Notes: generated by a model from the letters alone, not told the origin. 64,000 bases of DNA from Gracilimonas sp965227785 (GCF_965227785.1 NZ_OZ245785.1:1860001-1924000); one strand, 5' to 3'; counted from the stretch's first letter, positions 26,347 through 38,700 are shown. Translations and numbers: made by a program.

Positions 26347-28422
26347 ATGGATACCTCAAAACCAAACATTACTATTTCCACACTCTATGATCTTCTAATG
26401 AAGCATCCACACCAGGGAATTGTCTATCTGGAAATGGATACTCCTATAAGGTGGAACAGGCAACAGAACAGTGATGATCAGTTAGAGTTTGTACTTAATC
26501 ATCTTCGTGTAGCAGAAGTTAATGCAGCCATGCTTAACATATTAAAAACAAAGAGAGAAGATGTTATTGAATTATCCATCGAAGATATTATTCGTACAAA
26601 CATAGGCTTCAACAAAAAGCATTTATTGGATCTGCTGTCCAATGGCTCTGTAGAAGACCAAAAAGAAATCAGGCTAACCAACGGTGATATACTCTTTCTC
26701 AAAAGTGACTCTATATGTATATATAACGATGAGGATGAACTCACCGGAATTTTCTCTATTCAAAAGGATATTACGTCCGAGGTGCAAAGAAAAAATGACC
26801 TTTGGAAACGCGACAGGCTACTTATCGCAACATCAGAAGCCGGCAACTTTCTACTGAGAGAGGCTAATTTCAATAAGGCTTTATATAAGGTATGTAAAAC
26901 GCTCGGAGAAAAACTGGCCGTAGATCGGGTTTTTATTTTTGAAAACCATCAAAATACAGCTACCGGCTATACAGATGCCAAACTCCGGATGAAGTGGGAT
27001 ACTACAACTCCAGACTTTCGGGTTGAACCGGATTCTATTCCTCACTTCCCTATTGAAGAAACCTTTCCAACGGTTTATCATCAACTAAACAAGGGTAACA
27101 TAGCTCAAACTTCCTCCCAAAATGTTTCAGGAAATGAACAGGCCTTTCTTGAAGAGCATAATATTCATTCCATCTTTATTGTCCCTATTTTTATACAAGA
27201 TGAATTCTGGGGCTTCCTCAGGTTTGATGACTGTTCGGAAGAAAAAGACTGGACCCTCGGAGAAATTGCCATTCTTAAATCCTTTTCCTCCACAATCGGA
27301 ATGACTTTTGAGCGGGAAAGATTTCAAAACAGCCTGCATGAAAGCCGCCTGATGTTTGAGTATATCACAGAGAATATTGATGAGGTCTTCTATGTCAGGG
27401 ATCCTAACATGAATATCTTATATATAAACGAAGCTTTTGAAGATATCTTTGGTATATCAGTTCAGGCAACGCTGGAAGACAGTCAAAACTACACAAAGCA
27501 CATCCACCCGGATGACCTGGAGAATATTCAGAAAGCACCCCTCGACAAAAAAACTATTTTTGAGTACCGTTTCGTCACCCCGGATAATTCCATCAAACAC
27601 ATTGCCAATAAGCGGGCTCCTGTTTTTGATTCAGACGGAAATATCGTGCGTTATGTTGGAGTAATGATGGATATAACAGACATAAAGCGAGCTCAATCAG
27701 AAATGGAGGAGGCTCTTATCCTAGAGCGAGAACATCACGATTTAAAGAATCGCTTTATTTCTATGATTTCTCATGAAATACGAACTCCGCTAACAGCTAT
27801 CGTTTCAAGTGCAGAGATGATTGAAGATTTCTTTGACCGATTGCCCCCAGAAAAAAAGAAAGAACTAAATCATCGTATTCTCGGGGCCTCTGATAAGATT
27901 CTTACGCTGCTTGAAGAAGTACTTTTGATTGGAAAGTCTGATGCCGGAAAACTGACCCCAGAATACGAAGAAATTAATATTCAGAGTTTTTTGAATACAC
28001 TGTTAGATGAAATTCAAATTACCAAGACAAGATCTAACGCCGTACATCAAAGCGTCCAAACTGAGAACAGAATCATAATACTTGACAAGAAATTGTTATC
28101 ACACATACTTGTTAATTTGCTGGAAAACGCTTCAAAATACTCTAACGAAGGCAGTAATATATGGCTACATATTGATACCTCCGATCGCCAGGAACTGAAT
28201 ATAATAGTCAAAGATGAGGGAATGGGTATTCCCGAGGAAGATCAGGAAAAAATATTTGAACCCTTTTATCGAGCAAAAGATGTCAGCGATATTGAGGGAA
28301 CCGGTTTGGGTATGCCTATAATCAGGCAATCGGTTAGAGCACTCGGTGGGCAGTTGCACCTTTCTTCAAGCCCCAACAAAGGGAGCACATTTCATGTTAC
28401 TATTCCAATAACAACCAAATAA
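26347..28422 (+). CDS. Soluble PAS/GAF sensor histidine kinase
   Basis: 691 aa with no membrane segment. In order: an N-terminal PAS-like region (about 15-140), a GAF domain (about 155-325), a second PAS/PAC domain (about 335-450, with VFDSDGNIVRYVGVMMDITD), then HisKA with the H-box FISMISHEIRTPLTA (about 473-487) and the HATPase domain (NLLENASKYS, DEGMGIPEEDQEKIFEPFYR, GTGLGMPI). It senses a cytoplasmic signal through GAF/PAS and phosphorylates a partner. The next gene starts 7 bp later and encodes a receiver-kinase, the likely partner. Confidence 0.9.
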   Translation: MDTSKPNITISTLYDLLMKHPHQGIVYLEMDTPIRWNRQQNSDDQLEFVLNHLRVAEVNAAMLNILKTKREDVIELSIEDIIRTNIGFNKKHLLDLLSNGSVEDQKEIRLTNGDILFLKSDSICIYNDEDELTGIFSIQKDITSEVQRKNDLWKRDRLLIATSEAGNFLLREANFNKALYKVCKTLGEKLAVDRVFIFENHQNTATGYTDAKLRMKWDTTTPDFRVEPDSIPHFPIEETFPTVYHQLNKGNIAQTSSQNVSGNEQAFLEEHNIHSIFIVPIFIQDEFWGFLRFDDCSEEKDWTLGEIAILKSFSSTIGMTFERERFQNSLHESRLMFEYITENIDEVFYVRDPNMNILYINEAFEDIFGISVQATLEDSQNYTKHIHPDDLENIQKAPLDKKTIFEYRFVTPDNSIKHIANKRAPVFDSDGNIVRYVGVMMDITDIKRAQSEMEEALILEREHHDLKNRFISMISHEIRTPLTAIVSSAEMIEDFFDRLPPEKKKELNHRILGASDKILTLLEEVLLIGKSDAGKLTPEYEEINIQSFLNTLLDEIQITKTRSNAVHQSVQTENRIIILDKKLLSHILVNLLENASKYSNEGSNIWLHIDTSDRQELNIIVKDEGMGIPEEDQEKIFEPFYRAKDVSDIEGTGLGMPIIRQSVRALGGQLHLSSSPNKGSTFHVTIPITTK

Positions 28423-28429
28423 TAAGGTT

Positions 28430-29434
28430 ATGGCACAAAGGGTACTTATCGTAGAAGATGATCCTTCAATTAGAGAGGGTATATCAGATCTTTTAACACT
28501 GGAAGGTTTTGAGGTACAAGAGTCCTCACACGGCCGGGAAGGTCTGGAAAAAATAAAAACATATTCACCTGATATTGTACTGAGTGATATTATTATGCCG
28601 GAAATGGATGGGTACACTTTTCTGCAAGAATATCAAAAAATGCAAAGCGGATCGAACATACCATTCGTTTTTATGAGTGCGCTTTCTGAAAGGTATAATA
28701 TAAGAACCGGAATGAATCTCGGAGCGGACGACTACCTGACGAAACCTTTTTCCAATACAGAGTTACTTCAATCCATAAAATCGCAATGCGTAAAGAACAA
28801 GAGACGTGAAATAAGTCTTTCTGAAAAGTATGAAGCACGCCTAAAGGAAGTGTCAACTTTGGCCCTGCTTGAAAAAGAGGCCATCCTTAAGGAATTGCAC
28901 CATCGAGTAAAAAATAACATGGCTTTTATTTACGCCTTGTTCGAAATGCATGACCAACCACTTAAGCAAAAACAAGTTGAGTCGATAAAGAACAGGATTT
29001 TTTCTTTGGCTGCTGTTCACGAAGAAGCTTATGCAAACGAAATGCTTTCTACAGTAGATACCAAGAATCTCCTTGCCAACATACTGGATAAATTTACCCC
29101 TGATCATGGAATTAATATTATAAAAAATATTAGTCCAATTACTTTAAATTTAACTGAAGCAATTCCATTAGGGCTGCTATTTCACGAAATGCTCACAAAT
29201 GCCCTGAATCATGCCTTTCACGATACTTTCTATAAAGAAATAACTATTGAGTTTTACGAAAAGTCTGGGAAAAAGAACCTGCTCTTTGAAGACAATGGTT
29301 GTGGGTTTATGGAATCACAAAAATCTGTTAATACAGGTCTTCTACTTATAGATTTATTAACAGCTCAACTTAATGGCAGCATTGAAAAAACCTCAACGTC
29401 TGAACAGGGAACTTCATACCTGATTCAATTCTAG
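28430..29434 (+). CDS. Receiver domain fused to HWE/HisKA_2-type histidine kinase
   Basis: 334 aa. The N-terminal receiver has IVEDD, phospho-acceptor Asp in IVLSDIIMPEMDGY (about 53) and LTKPF. The C-terminal kinase has the HisKA_2 motif LHHRVKNNM, an N-box HEMLTNALNHAF and a G-box FEDNGCGF. Phosphorylation of the receiver by the upstream kinase would control the output kinase, giving a phosphorelay. It probably forms an operon with the gene before it (7-bp gap). The final target is not visible; the single receiver protein at 42030 is one candidate. Confidence 0.87.
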   Translation: MAQRVLIVEDDPSIREGISDLLTLEGFEVQESSHGREGLEKIKTYSPDIVLSDIIMPEMDGYTFLQEYQKMQSGSNIPFVFMSALSERYNIRTGMNLGADDYLTKPFSNTELLQSIKSQCVKNKRREISLSEKYEARLKEVSTLALLEKEAILKELHHRVKNNMAFIYALFEMHDQPLKQKQVESIKNRIFSLAAVHEEAYANEMLSTVDTKNLLANILDKFTPDHGINIIKNISPITLNLTEAIPLGLLFHEMLTNALNHAFHDTFYKEITIEFYEKSGKKNLLFEDNGCGFMESQKSVNTGLLLIDLLTAQLNGSIEKTSTSEQGTSYLIQF

Positions 29435-29487
29435 CCTCTTCCTTTTCTACTTTTTTTAAGAGTTTTTTAATTAAAAAAAAGTAATCG

Positions 29488-29521
29488 ACCTGTCAAAAAA
29501 ACACTCCTTGTTGGCAGGTTT
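29488..29521 (+). terminator. Candidate terminator after the signalling genes
   Basis: ACCTGTCA (29488-29495) pairs with TGGCAGGT (29512-29519), with one G-U pair and a 16-nt loop, followed by only a short TT before GA. The stem is good but the tail is poor, so termination is possible but unproven. Confidence 0.4.
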
Positions 29522-29545
29522 GATACAGTCACTCCTATGTAATTT

Positions 29546-29578
29546 GGCTCTGAAGTTATCAGAAAACAAAACAGAGTC
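29546..29578 (+). promoter_or_regulatory. Leader hairpin abutting the start codon of the first DUF11-like gene
   Basis: GGCTCTG (29546-29552) pairs with CAGAGTC (29572-29578), with one G-U pair. The 3' arm ends 2 nt before the ATG at 29581. Such a stem would hide the ribosome-binding region, so translational control is possible. Confidence 0.35.
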
Positions 29579-29580
29579 AA

Positions 29581-30057
29581 ATGATAAACGAAATAATAAA
29601 AATCACAATATTATTTATAACCCTTCTGCTAATTCCTGCTTTGGGATTTGCACAGGAGGTTTCTTCTGAAATCGTCATGTTCAGGGTATTTACTGACGAT
29701 AGTGGAATTGAAAAGCTGGGCGATGCCAGCTTTGTAGAACCTGAAGATACCGTAGAATATCAGGTAGCCTATACTAATCACGGCATCTCTTCTATTTCCT
29801 CTCTCGAACCCATTCTTCCTGTCCCGGAAGGATTCAAACTTAGCCTAAAAGAGAGTAAAGAATCCAAAAAAGCCTTTCAGGTAAGTCTGGACGGAAAATC
29901 ATTTCAGAACTATCCAATCCTGAAGTCCATAACTATGGATTCCAGAATCGTCTTCATTCCAGTTGAGGACCACGAATACCGCTACGTAAAGTGGGTTGTG
30001 GAAAGTTTAAACGCAGGAGAAACTGTAGTTCTGAAAGCAAGAATGAACGTGCTCTAA
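29581..30057 (+). CDS. Small secreted protein with one DUF11-like beta domain
   Basis: 158 aa. The signal peptide ends about GFAQ (residue 25). The mature part has the features of a single DUF11-like Ig-fold domain: VEPEDTVEYQVAYTNHGISSISSLEPILPVPEGFKL and a closing LNAGETVVLKARMNVL. It resembles the last domains of the large proteins downstream and ends exactly at the domain boundary. It may be a subunit of the same surface structure. No anchoring signal, T9SS tail or enzyme motif is seen. Confidence 0.65.
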   Translation: MINEIIKITILFITLLLIPALGFAQEVSSEIVMFRVFTDDSGIEKLGDASFVEPEDTVEYQVAYTNHGISSISSLEPILPVPEGFKLSLKESKESKKAFQVSLDGKSFQNYPILKSITMDSRIVFIPVEDHEYRYVKWVVESLNAGETVVLKARMNVL

Positions 30058-30092
30058 AAAAAAAAATTATTCTAACCTCAAAAAATAGAACC

Positions 30093-32657
30093 ATGAAAAA
30101 AGCAAGTATAACCAATGGTGTTTGGCGTATTACCCAGGCCTTGTTCCTGATGTTGCTTATTGGTGTTTCAATTCCGTCTGTAGTGTTGGCTCAGTCCTCT
30201 ACAGAAGCAGGAAGTGTGATTGGAAACCAGGCAACTTCTACTTACATAGACGGATCTGGAGTGGAACGAACCATAACATCTAACCTGGTTACCACCACAG
30301 TAAAGCAAGTTGGTGCCGTTTCGTTGGCTGCAAACCAGTCAAGATATGCCTCACCTGGCGGACAGGTAAACTACCCACACACCATTACCAACTTCGGTAA
30401 TGGGCCGGATTCATTTACCTTGTCTGTTTCTCAATCAGGAGACTTTAATATGTCTCAGATTCTGATTTATGCTGATGAAAATGGAGATGGTGTCCCGGAT
30501 AATCAAACTCCAATCACAGCAACACCAGAATTAGCTAAAGGAGAATCGTTTCGCATTGTAGTAGTAGGTTACGTTCCTTCATCTGTATCAAATACCGACG
30601 AAAACAATATAACACTAACCTCTGCCAGCACTTTTGATGCAAGCAAAACTGCATCAGTAACTGATAATACAATTGTATCAACCAATGCAGTGATTAGCGT
30701 AGCAAAATCTCTAGATACTAACAGCGGTGCTTCCGGAGATAATATTACAGTTACTCTTACCTATACCAATTCAGGGAATAGTACGGCTACAGCATTGCTA
30801 TTATCGGATGCTCTTCCTTCAGGCATGAGTTATGTGCCCGGTTCTGCTCGCTGGAGTATAACCGGAAACTCCGTCCAGTTAACCGACGCAAACCTGGACG
30901 CTCAGGGTACAGCTCCTCAAACCGTTACATTTGATTACGGGGAAACAGCCGCCGGTACTGTAACGGCAACCATCAGTCAGGTTTCAGCGGGGCAAACAGG
31001 AACACTTACTTTTGATGTAACGGCCTCCGGAAATGCGGGTAATGTTGAGAATACAGCTACTTTCTCCTATAACGATGGAACCGGGGTCACTTCAACTCAA
31101 ACTACAAATACGGTACAATTTACCATTGAAGAGACCGCTTCTATCTCCGGTACCGGAGCAACAATAGCAACTGCTTCTCAAGGAAGTTACGTCGACTTTA
31201 CCAACACAATCACTAATGATGGAAATACAACTGATATATTTGATGTAACCCTGGAAGGAAGCACCTTTCCCGCCGGTACAAGTTTTGTGCTGTATAAAAG
31301 CGGGGCAGCTGCCACGTTATTAGATACTGATAGTGATGGTATCCCGGATACCGGCCCGCTAGCTCCCGGTGACAGCTATGTGGTTGTTTTACGAGTAACA
31401 CTGCCAAGCAATGCAACAGGTGGACCTTACTCCGTTCAAAAACGAATCACTTCTTCTGTTGATGAAACCACGTCTATTACCCTTACTGATCAACTGACTT
31501 CAATCACCAGCAGTACCGTTGACCTGACAAATGATGCAACCTCAGGGCAAGCTTCCGCAAAAGGAGAGGGAGCATATAGTAATGGGAGTGCTGCCTTAAA
31601 TACACTCAGCATTAATCCAGGTGAAAAAGCGGTGTTCACCCTTTATGTAAAGAATACCTCAACTGTTGCTGATAGCTATGACCTTAGCGCAAGCACGGAT
31701 GAATCATTTGCAACATCGGTTCTTCCGTCAAACTGGACTGTTGTTTTCAAAGACGCCTCAGGTGCCATTATCACAAATACCGGAGTTTTAGCTGCTAACA
31801 CCAGTAAGCTGGTTTATGCTGAAGTTTCAGTGCCCGATAACCAGGCAGCTATACCTTCAGGAGAAAGCATATACTTTAAGGTAGCTTCCCCTTCTACCGG
31901 GGCTGCAGACCAAAACCACGACGCAGTAATTGTAAAAACCATCAGAAGTATAAGTGTAACCCCTAATAATAGTGGGCAAGCATACCCCGGTGGAGTTGTT
32001 GTTTACCAGCATACTGTAAGTAATGAAGGTAATGTAACTGAAACCGGCATTTCCTTAACTGTATCTGACTCCTACAACGGATTCAGCAGTGTCCTTTATC
32101 ATGATGTTAACCAGGACGGAATCCTTGACTCAGGGGATGCGGTAATTTCAAGTATTGCATCTCTTGCTCCAGATGCTGAGCTGGATCTTTTAGTTAAAAT
32201 AACAGCTCCAAATGGAATAGGCATGGGTATCAATAATGTAACTACTGTCACAGCATCTGCTAATGCCGCAGCTGTAAATGGAGTCGGTGCGCCGGCTGAT
32301 ATTTCCGCTACAGATGTTACATCCATTATTACATCCAATGTAATTCTGGTCAAGGAACAATCGCTGACGCTGGGTAGTGGTTATTCTGAATCAAATTTAT
32401 CAGCTGAACCGGGTACTACTATTTACTACCGCCTTACACTTACAAATAACGGTAGTGAAACTGTAACAAATGCAGATATCGAAGATATCACTCCAGCTCA
32501 TACAATATATGTTGCCAACTCAGCAACCATAACTGCCGGCGGTGTCATTGATAGTGAGCCTGCAGGTGGTGCTTCGGGAACTGTAAGAGCTACTATAGCC
32601 TCTTTTGCACCAGGAGAAAGCATTCAACTTGTATTTGCTGTACAAATAGAATCATAA
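30093..32657 (+). CDS. Secreted multi-domain DUF11 repeat protein
   Basis: 854 aa from ATG 30093, chosen because a proper signal peptide follows (MKKASITNGVWR, hydrophobic core, VVLAQ). The frame extends further upstream but would overlap the previous gene. The mature protein is a chain of Ig-like beta domains. A clear DUF11 copy is SVAKSLDTNSGASGDNITVT through DALPSGMSYVPGSARW (about 210-260). Other units carry Asp-rich calcium-binding-like loops (DENGDGVPDNQ, DTDSDGIPDTG, DVNQDGILDSGD). It ends with FAPGESIQLVFAVQIES at a domain boundary. Composition is Thr/Ser/Ala/Gly-rich. It is probably a filament or adhesin subunit at the cell surface. Confidence 0.82.
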   Translation: MKKASITNGVWRITQALFLMLLIGVSIPSVVLAQSSTEAGSVIGNQATSTYIDGSGVERTITSNLVTTTVKQVGAVSLAANQSRYASPGGQVNYPHTITNFGNGPDSFTLSVSQSGDFNMSQILIYADENGDGVPDNQTPITATPELAKGESFRIVVVGYVPSSVSNTDENNITLTSASTFDASKTASVTDNTIVSTNAVISVAKSLDTNSGASGDNITVTLTYTNSGNSTATALLLSDALPSGMSYVPGSARWSITGNSVQLTDANLDAQGTAPQTVTFDYGETAAGTVTATISQVSAGQTGTLTFDVTASGNAGNVENTATFSYNDGTGVTSTQTTNTVQFTIEETASISGTGATIATASQGSYVDFTNTITNDGNTTDIFDVTLEGSTFPAGTSFVLYKSGAAATLLDTDSDGIPDTGPLAPGDSYVVVLRVTLPSNATGGPYSVQKRITSSVDETTSITLTDQLTSITSSTVDLTNDATSGQASAKGEGAYSNGSAALNTLSINPGEKAVFTLYVKNTSTVADSYDLSASTDESFATSVLPSNWTVVFKDASGAIITNTGVLAANTSKLVYAEVSVPDNQAAIPSGESIYFKVASPSTGAADQNHDAVIVKTIRSISVTPNNSGQAYPGGVVVYQHTVSNEGNVTETGISLTVSDSYNGFSSVLYHDVNQDGILDSGDAVISSIASLAPDAELDLLVKITAPNGIGMGINNVTTVTASANAAAVNGVGAPADISATDVTSIITSNVILVKEQSLTLGSGYSESNLSAEPGTTIYYRLTLTNNGSETVTNADIEDITPAHTIYVANSATITAGGVIDSEPAGGASGTVRATIASFAPGESIQLVFAVQIES

Positions 32658-32686
32658 AATTGTACCCCGAACAAATAATTCCTGGG

Positions 32687-32706
32687 GGAAGGGGTGAAGC
32701 CCTTCC
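32687..32706 (+). promoter_or_regulatory. Hairpin between two DUF11 genes
   Basis: GGAAGGG (32687-32693) pairs perfectly with CCCTTCC (32700-32706) around GTGAAG. No T tail follows. It lies 33 bp before the start of the 2116-aa gene and could stabilise or attenuate the transcript. Confidence 0.4.
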
Positions 32707-32739
32707 TCCTAATCAATTTACCTCCTTTTATTCAAAAAA

Positions 32740-35700
32740 ATGAAACTCCGCAGCTTAACCCTAATCCCGTTTCTTACTTTACTTGTTAGCTTGACTTCTT
32801 TTCAAGCTTCCGGTCAGGACTTACCGGAAGGAGAGCGGATTAGAAATCAGGCCAAAGCTACTTTTTTTGATAAAGAAACGGGTTATAACACCCGGCTGCA
32901 TTCCAACATTGTACAAACAATTATTGAACCCTTTACTTCTGTTGACCTTCAAAACGAAGAAACCCTTGAAGCATCCTCAGGAAGTGAATTTACATTCTAT
33001 CATCCGCTCCTGAATAATGGAAACAAGGAGACCACTTATAGCCTGAATGTTAATCTGAACAAAGAAAATGATTTTCAGTTTCCGAATCTGCAATTAAAAG
33101 TTATTGATCAGGTTTCCAAGGCAGTTATTGCACAGACTTCCGGGAATCTGGATGAATTAATTATCACTCATTTTCCCGATAGACTCTTTGAAGTACAAAT
33201 TTCCGGTCGCATTTCTGGGACGGCCCAGCCGAACCAGTTAGCCCGGATTTCTGTGCTTTTGGAAGCACAAGACAATACTCAAAGCATTACGAGAACAAAT
33301 CAAATTGTGATAATGGGTGGGGCCGATCTAAGAGTCACCAAGTCGGTTGACGTTGCCACCGCCCAGCCAGGCGACTCGCTGCACTTTACACTTAACACAA
33401 TGAACCTTGGTGGGGCAAGAGCTCAGCCTGTCCCTGTTAAAACCTCAACCGGAACCTTTGACTATATACTTATAAAAGATGAACTCCCTGCTAATACAAC
33501 TATTGCAGATGTTTTAAATAATAGTTCATCAAGAGTATTGGTTCATTTAGAGGATGATCCGGATAACTTTTACAGAGACTGGGATGACAATCAGGAACAT
33601 TCAAAGGTAGAGGAAGTTGCTTTTGGCATTTCAGAGCTGAAGGTGGGTGATATTTTTGAAGCCGCCTTCCTGTTACGCATCAATGCAGGTGCCTCCGGCT
33701 TGGTAGAAAACATTGCAAAAGTAGCATATAAGGATGATGAAAACGGTAGCAAAATCATCAGCTCCAATAAAGTTTCTGTTAAACTGAACGAGACACTCCC
33801 TGCTATTAAGTACTTCAGGGATGATAAATTTGATAAAGAAGCGCGGAGCAGCCGAGTCGGCTCCCCTCTTCACCTTATGGTGGAAGCAGCAAGCTGTAAT
33901 ACTAACCGGACTTTAGTAGATGAAGTATCTATAAGTTTAACATCATACAGAACGGATGATTTTGAAACCTTCACTGCTATAGAAACAGGAAAAAATACCG
34001 GGGTTTTTAAAGTAACTCCCAGCGTTCCAACTGCCGACTTCAACACCAATCCCGTTCAACAGCAAAATGGAACCCTTGAGACTACATATAACGATAAAAT
34101 TCAGGCGGCTATAAAAAACTGTGGAACCCGCAATTATACCCAAATTGCCTACATGTTGGTAAGCCCGTTAAGTCGGGTTTATGATAGTGTAACCAACCAA
34201 CCTGTAGCCGGGGTTAAAGTTTCTCTAATACCGACAAGTTCCTTGAGTAAGGGAACTGCAAATGAATCAGATTTTGTATTTGATGTTGACTATGAAACCC
34301 CATTACCAAATACTACCATAACCGATGAGTCAGGATTCTTTGAACTACCTGCAGTAGTAGCCGGTGAGTACATTCTTAAAATTACCCCACCCAACCATTT
34401 TAACTTTCCAAGTATTTTAACCCCGGAACTACTCCCTTCCGGAAATCTTACTGACAATGATGGCTCGTATGGATTACCTTTCTTGCACCGGGTTAACTTA
34501 GCCCCTATAACCATAGATATTCCGTTAGACCAAAGAGAATTCCAGGGATTAAGAATTGAAAAAACAGCTTCAAAAAAACAGGCAGCCCCTGGCGACTTTG
34601 TCGATTACACCATAAACATTAAAAATGACAGTGGAGCTGATTTGGCAGGTGTTTTTGTAAGAGATGAGCTTCCTTTAGGTTTCAATTATGTAAAGGGAAG
34701 TACAGTTCTGAATCAGTTAAGCTGGCAAGATCCGGAGGGGAGCACCGGTTCGGTTTTAAATTTCCTTGTTGGTTCGGTGGATCAGGATGAAACAGTTGAA
34801 ATAAGGTACCGGCTTTCTGTGGGTGTAGGAGCTGGCAAAGGTAAAGGTATTAATACAGCACAAGCATTTAGTGCCCCCCCGCTTTCAAAAGTTAGTAATA
34901 TCAGTCGGGTTGAAACCAAGGTAATTCCGGGTGTTTTTTCTGATAAAGGATATTTAACCGGTACTGCATTCTATGATCGCAATAAGAATGGAATAAAAGA
35001 TGCAGGAGAAGAAGGAATTCCCGGTATCCGTTTATACCTTAATGATGGAACCTTCGTAATCACTGATAGCGAGGGAAAATATAGCTTATACGGCCTTAAC
35101 CCCGAAACCCACATACTAAAGATTGACCCCTATTCTATCCCAAAAGGAAGCGGACCCACCGGCTTAACTAACCGAAATGCAGGATATGGTTTTACTCATT
35201 TTGTCTCACTTACAAAAGGTGGAGTTGAACAAGTAAATATTCCACTTTGCCAAATAGGACAAAACCCTGAGCGTGAGATTCTCGAGAGAAGAAAAGCATC
35301 TAAAAATGGACTGGAGCTCGAAAATGTCACCACTTCGTCTCTTTCCTTTAATTCAGTTCAAACCCAAAACACCGGCAATGTAAAATCGGAAGGCTTCATT
35401 ACCCCTTACAAAAATACCGCTATCAACTCCCCTCAGAACCAGAAACCTGTTCAAGAACCTGACTCTGCCCGGAAGGATACCGTTGATAATTCTTCTGCTT
35501 CTATTGTGACCGAACTAAATAATTCTTTTAAAATTATGGGGGTCGAAAATGAAGATACACTCACTACTTCAACAACAACGTTTTACCTGAAAGGTCCTGC
35601 GGAGTCTGATATTCGATTCTTTGTTAATGGTACAAAAATCTCTGAAAACTATTTGGGATCCACAAAAACATGGGCCATAACTCAAACACAACTTCTGGAA

Positions 35701-38700
35701 TTTGTTGGAATTGAACTTCAGGCGGGCAGCAACCTGTTAACAGCAGAATTATATGACGGCTTTGGTAATAAAAGGGATAGTCTTCGAATAACCGTTTATG
35801 CCCCCGGAGACATTAAGGAACTGAGAATATCTTCGTCTGTCCAACAGCTTCCGGCCAATGGAAAAGCCACCTCCCAAATAACCATTACCCCCGTTGATGA
35901 AAACAATATTCCCAATTATTCTGAATTCTCAGTTACTCTTACTTCTTCTTCGGGAACCTGGTTAACCAAAGACCTTGACCCCGACCAAGCCGGGATTCAA
36001 ACTTTTGTAAAAGGACCTACTCAAATTGACTGGATGGTTAGCAGAACCCCTGAAACGGCCTCCATTGAAGTTTACTCCGGTGTACTCCGTTCTTTAAACT
36101 ATATCAATGTTACTCCGGACCTTCGCCCCTTTATGGCAGCTGGTATTATTGAGGGAACCATTTCTTTCAATGATAAAAATGGGGTGTTCATAAATGCATC
36201 GGAAAATGACGGATTTTATAAAGAGCTTAATGCTTTTGCTTATGAAAATGACGCGAACTCCTTTAAAGCGGCTGCCAGAACCAAGTTCTATCTAAAAGGA
36301 AAAGTGTTAGGGAAGTACCTGCTAACACTTAGTTTTGATTCTGAAAAAGAAGACGAACAACTATTCCGTGACATTCAACCTGATGAATTTTATCCCGTGT
36401 ATGGCGATGCATCCGTAAAAGGGTTCGATGCACAATCAACAAGCAAATTGTTTGTACGATTAGATGCCGGTCGATCTTATATAAAATATGGAGATTACCT
36501 TACTCAAACTTTTGATCAGAATCGCCAGCTCGGAAGATATAACAGGACACAAACCGGATTAAAAGCTCATTTTGAAACTGACCGTCTGCAACTAAATACA
36601 TTTGGAACATTAAGCTCCAGCAACCAGGTAGTAGATGAAATTTCAGGTGAAGGTATTTCCGGTCCTTACCAATTATCTCGACAAAACATTCAATTTAACA
36701 GTGAGCAAGTAAGTATCATTGTAAGAGATTTAGATCAACCTGATCGTATTATCAAATCGCAGACCCTTTCCCGGTTTTCCGACTATACCCTGGACTACCT
36801 TTCTGGTACACTTTTGCTTAACCAACCTGTTTCTTCTTTGGATGAAAACCTGAATCCCGTTTATATCCGAATTTCATATGAAGCAGAAACAAGTGAAAAG
36901 GCTTTTTTGGCGACCGGTGCCGACCTTATATTGAAAGTAAGTTCAAATAGTAACGTCGGAATTGTTGCTGTTCAGGACTTTCAAAAGGGACAAGAGTATA
37001 GCATGCAAAGTGCAAACTTAGAAACCCGCCTCTCGGAGTCTCTATCTGTAAATGCCGAAGTGGCTCGAAGTGTATTCGCCGATACCGTTTCCGGTAATGG
37101 TGGTCGCTTCGAAATCACTCACAAAACCAATCAAACGGATTTCAAAGTTTTTGGTCTTTCTACCGACTCAACGTTCACAAACACCTCTTCTCCAATCCGC
37201 AATAACCGTACTCAATTGGGAGCTAAAGGGCGGATAAAATTAAACAACTCTTCCTTATTTGGGGAATACATTTATACCCAAAACGACGGCTTTACCCGTA
37301 AAAGAGAAGGAGCTATGGCCGGGATCGAATCCAAAATCAACAAAATTCGGGTTGAAGCAGGAACACGATACTCTCAATTCAACATGGCTTCCGGAAACCA
37401 ACAAGGTGATAACTTAACACTTCGATCAAAAATAACCACTCCTGTTCCAGGGTTATCACAAGCGGAGGTTTTTGGAGAATATGAACAAGAGCTGAGAGAC
37501 GCAGACCGTAGAATATTGGGCGCCGGTGGCAGCTATGAACTAAAAAACCGTAGCCGTATTTATGCACGACATGAATTCATCTCCAGTCTGGGGTCCCGAT
37601 ACGACCTTAACAATTCTGACGAAACCTCAAATACTGTTGTAGGTGTTGATGCTGCTTATGGATCCAGAGGAAAGGCTTATTCAGAATACCGCATTCGTGA
37701 AGGAATCAGCGGACGCGAAGCTCAAGCAGCTATTGGTTTAAGAAACAACTGGCAACTGGGGCAAAGCACCAGCATCAATACCGGATTTGAACGTATTCAC
37801 CAGGTCAGGTCATCATCTCTCTCAAAAAGCTTGGCCTTCACCTCCGGTATAGATTACACCGGAAGTGACTTTTGGAAAGCATCCGGACGAGCAGAGTATA
37901 GAAGAAGTAACACCAGCAACTACTACTTTAATACCGTTGGATTCGGTTACAAACTGAATACTAACTGGACTTTACTCACTAAAAATTTCCTTGCAATCAC
38001 CGACTACTTAAGCACTGACCCTACCCTTATACAAAACAAAACAAGAGCCGGAGCAGCATATAGAAATATACAAGCCTCAAATCTTGACGCGCTTTTACGG
38101 TACGAATATAAGATCGAGAAAAAGGCTGGCTCGCAAAAAGCAGCTACACACATAGGTTCTGCACATACAGCATTCACCCCAATGCCAAAGTGGAGACTAT
38201 CATTTAGAATAGCTGCTAAATATTCTCAGGATATTATAGAATCCTATGACTCAGATATTCTTTTGGGACTATTCTCAGGAAAAGCAATTTACCAGTTAAC
38301 TCAGAAATGGGATGTCGGTGTTCAGGGAGGCATGATGAGTGATTTGTCTTATCACAAAAATGAATATGGTGTCGGGCTTGAAGTAGGACATACCGTCGCC
38401 AGGAATACACGTGTTGTATTAGGATACAACTTCTCCGGTTTATCAGACCGTGATTTAACAGAGCCGTCGTCTTCTCAACATGGAGTATTTGTTACTGCCA
38501 GCTTTAAGTTTGACGAAATGTTATTTCAGGGACTACTTCCGGATCAAGATGTATATCCTGACTACAACGCTTCGTGCATCTGCGAAGAGCCGGAAAAACC
38601 TGAACTCGCAGAATTCACTTCGGTGCCCATCAATACCATGAGTTGGAAACTGCCTACCATCAAAAGCAAAATACTTCCAGCAATTCGTTTAGCTCGGAAT

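Noticed and set aside
29991..30092. N-terminal extension of the 854-aa DUF11 protein
   Set aside because: It overlaps the preceding gene and precedes a typical signal peptide, which must be at the N-terminus.
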